Part shown: piece by piece, positions 59,301 through 64,000 of the stretch
Numbering within the stretch: position 1 is the stretch's first letter
How the letters are laid out: each line of letters opens with the position of its first letter
From: Flavobacterium sp. BFFFF2
GTDB taxonomy: Bacteria; Bacteroidota; Bacteroidia; Flavobacteriales; Flavobacteriaceae
NCBI GenBank assembly: GCA_002256385.1
Contig: NKJD01000006.1
Coordinates: 32,866-96,865, forward strand
DNA: 64,000 nucleotides
Direction: 5' to 3'
Made by a program: the position numbers and the translations under genes
Notes under the pieces: generated by a model
Seen by the model: only the letters and a program-made list of their open reading frames with translations
Told to the model about the DNA's origin: nothing
Database searches by the model: none

Positions 59301-61384
59301 ACGGCTGCATTGTAAGTAAATGGGTCAGCTACACCACCCGCTTGTGAAGCGGTAATGGTGGTGCTTCCAGCGCCTACGATCGTTACGGTGTTTCCACTAA
59401 TGGTCGCTACCGCTGTATTTGAACTGTTGTAAGAAACAGTTAAACCAGAAGAAGCAGTTGCTGTTAAATTAAATGAACTGTCACCATAAGTAACGGCTGA
59501 CAAAGAACCAAAAGTAATCGTTTGGCTAACTGCCGCAGGTGAATTGATATTTGCTGTTAAACCAGTTGGCTGCGTCAAAGAATAGTTCCCTGCATCAGCA
59601 CCACCTAAAGTAGCGGTTGAAGTGATCGCTACATTGTTAGCTACTGCCTCACTAGCAAAAGTACCTGTTCCATTTAAAGTAACTACATCTGGCGAAATAA
59701 TCCCCGATAAAGTACCTGTAAATGTAGCATCGGTAGTGCCGTCATATGTTTTGTCAACGCCGGCCGCACCTGTTACGGTTAAAGCTTTGGCGGTAATGTT
59801 GGCAGATAAACCTGTAGGCTGCGTTAATGAGTAGTTACCTAAATCGGCACCACCTAAAGTAGCAGTAGAAGTAATTCCAATTCCGTTGGCTACATTGGCA
59901 GAAGCAAAAGTACCTGTTGCACTTAAAGTAACTACGTCAGGCGAAATAATACCTGATAAAGAACCTGTAAAAGTGGCAGCATTGTTGCGGTTGTACACTT
60001 TATTTACGCCTGCTGGGCTAGAAACAGTTAAAGCTTTTTGTGAAATATTGGCACTTAAACCAGCTGGCTGAGCCGATAAGGTATAGTTAGCGGCATTAGC
60101 TCCGCCTAGGGCAAAACCTGTAGCGGTAACAGCAATGCCATTGGCAACGCCCGTACTTGCAAAAGTAGCAGTACCAGCAGTAACGGTTACTACATCACTT
60201 CCAACTACGCCAGAAACAGCAGCAGATCCTGTGTTTAAGGATGCAGTGTTAGTACGATCATATATTTTATTACTAGCAGTTACGCCGGTAATTGTTACTG
60301 ATTTTGCAGAAACAGTATTTCCTGTTGAAGGAGTGGTGATTGTTTTATCTGTACCACTAGTTGTTGAAAAAGTAATGGCTTTTGAATTGTATGAACCTGG
60401 TGTGGCTGAAGCCGCCAAACGCGCATAAAAATTACTTGAACTTAGCGTACCAGAAGTTGGTGCGTACGATAACGTAGTACTAAAAGTTGAATTGTCTTTA
60501 GAGAATTCAAAACCAGCCAAAGCACCAACGGTTACGTTAGCTGATAAATTCGTGCCAGATACCGTAAATGATTGTGAAGTAGAAGCCGTACCATAAGTAG
60601 TGGTTAAAGCAGTAGTTGCAGTAGCACTCAAAGTAATGGTCGGTACAGAAGCTGAGGCAGTCACACTAGCCCAAGTTGTACCAATGCGGATGGCATCAAG
60701 GGTACCAACTGGTGTTGAAGATCCTTGACGGATTGTAACCCCTGTAATTGAAGTTGGATCTGTTCCGGTAGTAGGTGCAGATAAAGTGGCAGAACCAGGT
60801 TCAGAACCACCTAATGCAGGCTCAATGAATAAACCAACAGTATCATTGGTTGTCCCCGCAACAATAGTATATTTAATAACAATTAAATAAGTAGTACCAA
60901 AAGCACGAGCAGTCCCTTCATAACTAGGTGATGTACCAGATTTCTCAATACCTAGCATATAACCTGTCCCACTTGACTTGGCATACAAACGAGAGGAGAA
61001 TGTGGTTGTACCTCCAGATAATGTGAAGAAATAATCACCAGTTCCAGCTGATGTAATGTTGATAAGTGCAGACATATATACAGTGCCCGAAGTCACCGCC
61101 GTAAATGTCTTTTGGTTGTCATCGCCAGTGGTGGAAATACCCACTGCTTTTCCGACACCAGAACCTGGGTGGCCGGTGTAGGTTAAACCTGAACTGGATA
61201 CTGTCAAGTTGTTGGTACCTGTACCACTGACAGAGGTCCAACCATTGACTGCAAGCGTCTGGCCGCTAGTGTAGCTAAAATCTTCGGTCAATGGCAGCGC
61301 CTGCGCAGATCCCGAAAAAGTAGCCAACAAAAAAATCGCTAAGATTCCCAGAAGGCTCTTCACGAAATGTAGTTGTGTTTTCAT
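53348..61384 (-). CDS. Giant T9SS type A surface protein with YDG, Ig-like and Cys-paired repeats
   Basis: A 2678-residue protein starting with a signal peptide (LLGILAIFLLATFSGSAQA). A jelly-roll-like N-terminal region (about 30-250) is followed by seven YDG-type repeats of about 80 residues (for example KTYDGTTDATFTGTLSG), interleaved with at least five bacterial Ig-like units (SSNTAVATISGNTVTIVGAG type). A propeller-like region lies at about 1050-1370 and a cadherin/Ig-like unit (GLPAGLTINATTGVISGTP) after it. Further on are a MopE-type Cys/Asp segment (TDCDDTRSAVYPGATEICGN) and five repeats of about 88 residues, each with a Cys near both ends. The last 80 residues (YPNPFEGSF, VYDMLGKVV, VVRVIKR) are the sorting domain. 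A surface adhesin or matrix role is inferred. Confidence 0.93.
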   Translation of the reverse strand: MKTQLHFVKSLLGILAIFLLATFSGSAQALPLTEDFSYTSGQTLAVNGWTSVSGTGTNNLTVSSSGLTYTGHPGSGVGKAVGISTTGDDNQKTFTAVTSGTVYMSALINITSAGTGDYFFTLSGGTTTFSSRLYAKSSGTGYMLGIEKSGTSPSYEGTARAFGTTYLIVIKYTIVAGTTNDTVGLFIEPALGGSEPGSATLSAPTTGTDPTSITGVTIRQGSSTPVGTLDAIRIGTTWASVTASASVPTITLSATATTALTTTYGTASTSQSFTVSGTNLSANVTVGALAGFEFSKDNSTFSTTLSYAPTSGTLSSSNFYARLAASATPGSYNSKAITFSTTSGTDKTITTPSTGNTVSAKSVTITGVTASNKIYDRTNTASLNTGSAAVSGVVGSDVVTVTAGTATFASTGVANGIAVTATGFALGGANAANYTLSAQPAGLSANISQKALTVSSPAGVNKVYNRNNAATFTGSLSGIISPDVVTLSATGTFASANVANGIGITSTATLGGADLGNYSLTQPTGLSANITAKALTVTGAAGVDKTYDGTTDATFTGTLSGIISPDVVTLNGTGTFASEAVANNVAITSTATLGGADAGNYSLTQPTGLTANINSPAAVSQTITFGSLSAVTYGDSSFNLTATASSGLTVSYNSSNTAVATISGNTVTIVGAGSTTITASQAGGVADPFTYNAAVNVTQNLTVNAKSLTLNGATAQAKEYDRTNAATITGTLTGVVGSDDVSFVGSGSFASVNASTSAIGVTASISLTGTKAANYSFTTQPTGLSALINKKTLTPSSMTATKVYDGNANVTITGTSLTGVISPDVVTVSGSGTFSQTAVGSSLAVSYSLSLSGADAGNYSINNSSLPTVTGSITAAPLTISGISIASKSYDGTTAATIQGTAVLNGIVSGDTVTVAGTPVAVFTTAAVGTDKAVTVSGYDIAGADATNYAVLQPTALTGTVTKGNQTITFNAIASKNTSDAAFNPGATASSGLTVTYVSSNTAVATVSGSNITIVGAGTSTITASQAGDTNYNAATSVNQTLTVTAAPYTDGRLVVARVASTSTTTAAISFDEYSTSGATGTTYTLPVTTSGNINRVTISGGSATEGQLLLSADGQYLTFGGYDVAAGGTAGGNRVIARVDYKGNVATTSFSSATHTVLRSVATANGKAYYTSGSTSGVGYIQHAGNTTAVTPAFAFTGTTNLRSVGIYNNKLYYGTGSSPTGIYRIPGTSLPTSTVSSSTAAMTGTTPSPDPYGFYMVNRGGSNWNCYVAYGTNAGIYKFSSTDGGDTWTARGSVTHTAGIIGIVAQVNGSNVDVYATTSTTIIKLTDTAAYNATMTGTISTLKTVASGSVYRGLAFAPKLIAPVVTNSTLTATGTVDASFTSYTVTADNAPDIFGATGLPAGLTINATTGVISGTPTVAGDFNVTLTSSNSAGSDSTKTLAISIAKANQSITFGTISTKDISQVTTFNLAATSATSAVNTITYTSSNTDVATIVGSTVTLVGTGTTVITASQAGNDNYFAASDVTQPLNVIDSSKTDQTITFDALSAVSYGDDTFNLGATSTSGLAISYISSNTSVATINGNTVTIVGPGTSTITSFQSGNAQYNPAANVTQILTVNKKQLTVTGATVAIKAYDGTNIANITGASLSGIVGSDVVTLSGGGIYNDVNAATGIAITTSFTLGGANAGKYTLQQPTITGDIVKASQTISFTAFTTKTLLDPDFAPTATSATSATNAIYFTSSDTSVASIATGGLIHIEGIGTTTITAVQAESQNYSFTSATQVLTVARALYLNQFTGTAACPTQGNTPVAATNVTGAAASRSTITCSTTANLMNSTTLNNTGTVSNTSYIEFSAAAAAGYAMRISSISFGRSGSNTAPNQVEVRYSTDNFATSTSWGAAPLTTTTLAVANWDFTDFTTPIAGTVTFRVYPYGTQRADLAGGTASATGTFRLDDFTIYGLVVTAPTAAALSGTNTICNGSSTNLAVNITGGTAPYTVVLSNGTTTIAPVTNYTSTYPFAVSPTTSTTYTLSSVTDAYGLAVATGGLSGSSYVGVNANVTYYRDNDFDTYGDATTTQVSCFGTPSGYVANNTDCDDTRSAVYPGATEICGNGIDDNCDGRIDEVCSTQVQTAQCGTTVSSLTTPIYADAVSVAQAYRFEVSDGTTTATYDSTTNYFNLSYISGVKFAALYTVRVAIKFQGVWQGYYGNTCTVTSPTTSLQSSYCGATILQPSSPLFANPVTGASGYRFQVTNGSTVRTYDSSSNSFSLSNLNGGGASYGTAYAVRVAPIYSGVVYQYGASCTVTIRQIPTTSLLTSVCGTTLASIETSLYCTAVDTATSYEFEVTNNTTNATSSVTSSTSAFNLTQLTSGAAYSTSYSVRVNAFANGSWTGFGSACVVTTPAPVTAIAAPTCGSTLASLYTTIYAGSLNYISGYRFEVTVGSNVRTFDASTNAFNLMQLSGGAAYNTTYSVRVAVVYNGTLQSYGAACTFTTPAQATPTTALNPSQCGVSLSSFWTTLYSGQIAGATGYSFLVTWGVSNSATITRSTNNFNLMLLPGGASAGTTYTIQVAPIFSSGTGTYGTPCTVTTGSHKQQVVYNNDFSAYAYPNPFEGSFTLALDTPSAEPVSILVYDMLGKVVVQGSYNPADLAQTNFGAELPAGVYNVFIQQADENRVVRVIKR

Positions 61385-61410
61385 AAAAAATGAGGTTTAT
61401 AATTCGGTTC

Positions 61411-61418
61411 CAAAATTA
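61411..61418 (-). promoter_or_regulatory. -7 promoter box of the giant surface protein gene
   Basis: On the minus strand TAATTTTG fits TAnnTTTG and ends 26 bases before the ATG at 61384. The -33 element is unclear. Confidence 0.5.
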
Positions 61419-61577
61419 CTAAGCCTATACCAATTAAGAATATTTTAAGATTATGTAATTGTTAACAAAACGAATGTATTTTTAGGCAATTGTTAATAAG
61501 CCCAGTTGAATGGACTCAGCTAGTACGAATACTATTTTTACTTGATGTATATTTGAAAACGCATAAATGAGTTAAAA

Positions 61578-62069
61578 ATGAAAGTCTCTTTGTTGATTTT
61601 AAGTGCATGCTTGACACTTTTTACCCCTGCTAAACCCCATAAATATTATGTGGGCCATTGTCAAATAGAAACCAACAGCTCCAAAAAAAGACTCGAAATC
61701 ACCATTCGCTTATTTGACGATGATGTGGAAAAGGCCTTTGAAAAAAATGGCAGAACATTGCAATTTATCAACCGCCAACCCGACCGCCATTCCTTTACTT
61801 TATTGCAAGATTATTTAACCACTCAATTTAAAATATACATCAACCAAAAACCAACTTTATATAAGTTGCATAGCGTTACAAACGAAGACCAAGTGATCGT
61901 GTTTTATTTATCTGTTTCAAATTGCACCCAATTTGTTCCATTGCAAATTAGGAACACCCTATTGACAGAAACATTTCCAGATCAACAACACTTGATCGTT
62001 TTTAAAAACGGAAACACTTCTCAATCGGAAACATTAAACCGCGATCAGGTTGAATGTACCTTTTTGTAA
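61578..62069 (+). CDS. DUF6702 family secreted protein
   Basis: A 163-residue protein with a signal peptide (VSLLILSACLTLFTPA). The pattern HKYYVGHCQIETNSSKKRLEITIRLF at the start of the mature part and KIYINQKPT, QVIVFYLSVS, LQIRNTLLTETFPDQQHLI further on match DUF6702, a Bacteroidota family often located near peptidases; function unknown. The gene is divergent from the giant surface protein gene. Confidence 0.85.
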   Translation: MKVSLLILSACLTLFTPAKPHKYYVGHCQIETNSSKKRLEITIRLFDDDVEKAFEKNGRTLQFINRQPDRHSFTLLQDYLTTQFKIYINQKPTLYKLHSVTNEDQVIVFYLSVSNCTQFVPLQIRNTLLTETFPDQQHLIVFKNGNTSQSETLNRDQVECTFL

Positions 62070-63085
62070 ATTAGTTGAATGTTGGAATGTTGAATGTTGG
62101 AATGTTGAATGTTGAATGTTGGAATGTTGACAAGGTTATAGTTTAGTAAAAAGTCATTTTTCTTTTCTCTTTCTTCTTTTCTCTTTCCTCTGAACTTGGG
62201 CCAGCAAAGAAAATGAACAAAATGCCCTATCAATAGAAATACGTCTGGCAGAAAACAATAGGCCGTATGAATAGAATTCTAAAATATTCAATCAATGTGT
62301 AATGTTCTGCGAAGCTTAGCAGGTGCCGGCCCGCATTTATCGAAGTGCCCTATACTTTCTGCTATTGGTTGTAAAATGGGCTATTGCCCCAAGTCATTTC
62401 TATAATTCTGATAAATGCAGGAAAGTATAGGCCACTTCGTTGTCATAGGTTTTCAAGCCGGCAAAATTTCTGAAACCTATGATATATAGAGGAGGACTTC
62501 CAGTGGAAGTCCGGGACTATACTTCTTTTAAAATGCATAGTTGAAATTTTAGAAAGTAGTTTTTAGTAAAAGGGATTTTCGGCTTGAAAGGAAAGAACAA
62601 AGATATCTTTTCTCTTTCTTCTTTCCTCTTTCTTCTGAACTTGGGCCAGCAATGAAAATGAACAATGTTGTTTCAACAGAAATACGCCTGGCAGAAACCA
62701 ATAGGTCTTATGAATAGAATTCTAAAATATTCAATCAATGTTAAGTTTTGTGCGAAGTCACGTAAGTGCCGGCCCGCATATGTAGTCATAGGTTTCGCTA
62801 GCCGCATAAAATCCTGAAGCCTTGGAGGGATTTTCGGCCAAGCGAAACTGGTTTTGCCGCAGGCAAAAATGACCTTTTATGCGGGCCAAAAGGGCCCTTT
62901 CTTTTGGTTCGTTTTCTTTGGGCCAGCAAAGAAAATGAACAAAATCGTGAATCAACAGCAATAGGTCATGTAGAAACCAAAACATCTTATGAAAAGCATT
63001 ATAAAAACAATGAACCAATTGTTCTAGGCAACAGCGGGCAAAAACGTATTTGCGACCTCTTTCTTCTTTCCTCTTTTCTCTAAAA
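62070..63085. repeat. Gene-free repeat island with three diverged direct repeats
   Basis: GTTGAAT/GTTGGAAT heptad-type units lie at 62073-62130. Three related stretches begin at about 62197, 62641 and 62921 with GGGCCAGCAAAGAAAATGAAC-like sequence; the first two share about 150 bases including AATAGAATTCTAAAATATTC and GTGCCGGCCCGCAT, and the third is weaker. A single-hairpin element with the ATATAGAGGAGG lead and stem GACTTCC/GGAAGTC lies at 62476-62517. A minus-strand frame at 62758-63096 is repeat-derived and not accepted. Confidence 0.8.
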
Positions 63086-63088
63086 GAA

Positions 63089-63118
63089 AAAACCACCCCA
63101 GTTTCCCGAGGTGGTTTT
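63089..63118. terminator. Terminator of the last gene
   Basis: AAAACCACC and GGTGGTTTT pair over 9 bases around a 12-base loop, with A and T runs. It lies about 120 bases beyond the stop of the minus-strand gene at 63237. Confidence 0.75.
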
Positions 63119-63236
63119 CAATTTAAAAGATGTTATTGAAATGGAGCTTTGTCAAAATGTTGAACCTTGACAAGGTACTTAAAATGCAACATTACAAACA
63201 TGTCACATTACAAACATTCCAACATATTAAAAAAAA

Positions 63237-64000
63237 CTATTTCTTAATAATCCGAACAACCTGTTGGTCGTCACCTTGCGAAATCATGACATTATAGATG
63301 CCACTTGTATAATTGGTGCCTAAACTGCGGTTTTCAAGCTCATTAGCTTCTACGCTGAATTGCTCCACTTGTTTGCCAAGCATGTCATACACAGCAACTT
63401 GAACTGGGGTTTGATTCCCACCTTGTGCCATTAAAACGTATTCGGTTTCAAATGGGTTTGGAACGGCTTTAACAGTTAATGAAACCGTTTCTCCTGCATT
63501 TTGACGAGCAAAAGTTGCTGGCGAAGTGATATTACAAGCAGTTCCATAAGCTTGCCATGTACCACCAAACTGAACGGCCACACGTACTGAATAAATAGTG
63601 TTTAAAGCCCAGCCTGTAAAGTTACCCAATTGCATGTTTGAAGTCGTTGAGTTGAATGTAAGAACGGTTCCGCCGTTAGTCCACTCAAAACGGTAAGCGG
63701 TAGCTCCGGTCACTGCGGCGCAGTACACAACATTCCATTTGCTTGCTAAAACAGTACCGCACTGATTGGTTCTAATTTGGGTGCTGGCAGCAGGTGTGGT
63801 CACGGTACATGCCGTTCCAAAAGCTTGCCATGAACCGGCCACTTGTGCAGCCACTCGTACTGAATAAGCAGTGCCAAAGGCTGGGCCACCAGCTAAGTTG
63901 CTTATTTGAACACTATTGGTTGTGTTGTCAAGAGTGCGTGAAACACCTCCAGTTGTAAATTCAAAACGGTAAGCCTGAGCGCCAACAATTTGACCGCTGT
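63237..64000 (-). CDS. T9SS type A protein with Cys-paired repeats, C-terminal part (5' end outside window)
   Basis: The minus-strand frame is open to the window edge, so the gene is partial; the GTG at 63854 is internal. The visible part has two full modules and one partial module of the kind seen in the neighbouring giant protein (NQCGTVLASKWNVVYCAAV, AYRFEWTNGG, YSVRVAVQF, YGTACNITSP), then a type A sorting domain (AVPNPFETEYVLMAQ, VYDMLGKQV, GIYNVMI, VVRIIKK). It is a clear relative of the C-terminal region of the giant protein, suggesting a local duplication. Secreted by T9SS; function unknown. Confidence 0.92.
   Translation of the reverse strand, partial: SGQIVGAQAYRFEFTTGGVSRTLDNTTNSVQISNLAGGPAFGTAYSVRVAAQVAGSWQAFGTACTVTTPAASTQIRTNQCGTVLASKWNVVYCAAVTGATAYRFEWTNGGTVLTFNSTTSNMQLGNFTGWALNTIYSVRVAVQFGGTWQAYGTACNITSPATFARQNAGETVSLTVKAVPNPFETEYVLMAQGGNQTPVQVAVYDMLGKQVEQFSVEANELENRSLGTNYTSGIYNVMISQGDDQQVVRIIKK

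Noticed and set aside
62758-63096. 112-residue minus-strand frame (ending region with HFLCWPKENEPKE)
   Set aside because: It reads through a diverged interspersed repeat that also appears at 62197 and 62641; no start or conserved domain.

Overview
The window is a chromosomal stretch from a member of the Bacteroidota. The evidence is several Por/type IX secretion (T9SS) sorting domains of types A and B, TAnnTTTG -7 promoter boxes with a TTG/TTTG element 19 bases upstream in front of tRNA genes, a bacterial Kir potassium channel, DUF4345, DUF6702 and FISUMP-type proteins, and very few Shine-Dalgarno sites. The order cannot be fixed from the sequence; a flavobacterium-like or chitinophaga-like organism fits. 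No phage, plasmid, rRNA, CRISPR array or transposase gene was seen.

Layout: 0-8.5 kb holds the tail of a secreted T9SS protein, tag, yggS, a DnaQ/GIY-YIG nuclease overlapping nhaA, DUF4345, and small secreted proteins, one of them frameshifted. 8.6-24.3 kb is mostly housekeeping: an orphan ABC ATPase, a TetR-AarF operon, hemB-cytochrome c-SpmAB-like, DinB-superfamily, Kir channel plus ABC-F, rseP, a COG2509 FAD enzyme, YitT, and a DOPA-dioxygenase-like enzyme. 24.3-37.8 kb holds a T9SS type B surface protein with SprB-like repeats, an acyl-CoA carboxylase, tRNA-Gly/tRNA-Leu, rbfA with an ABC permease, dapB, a CotH spore-coat-kinase-like T9SS protein, ridA, an easily missed 55-residue gene, apt and tRNA-Arg.

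37.8-48.7 kb is the accessory part. Small membrane or secreted protein genes are each followed, in the same orientation, by a long composite repeat (39168, 40450, 41429, and inverted at 47490). Two of these copies, in opposite orientation, bracket an SOS-like mutagenesis cassette: an XRE/S24 self-cleaving repressor (41953-42726), a divergent Y-family polymerase and a DnaE-type polymerase with a degenerate PHP site. The divergent promoter region carries two matching palindromes (GTGAA...TTCAC), each placed directly after a -7 box.

48.8-64 kb holds a PASTA-rluA-substrate-binding protein-transglutaminase run, a mini-operon of OsmC, GNAT and YjdI ferredoxin-like proteins, a 2678-residue T9SS type A protein built from YDG, Ig-like and cysteine-paired repeats, a DUF6702 protein, and the end of a second protein with the same cysteine-paired modules.

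The most unusual layer is the intergenic DNA. Four recurring elements are visible: heptanucleotide-period tandem repeats, a short stem element starting GACCCGAG, a double hairpin preceded by GAGGAGG, and a block of about 120 bases with conserved ends. In the last three the stems differ in sequence between copies but stay paired, so within-window covariation supports selection on structure or a structure-dependent mobility mechanism. They are often joined to each other, which makes composite islands at 11.9-12.3, 28.0-28.3, 30.1-30.9, 38.0-38.4, 39.2-41.8, 47.1-47.5 and 62.1-63.1 kb.
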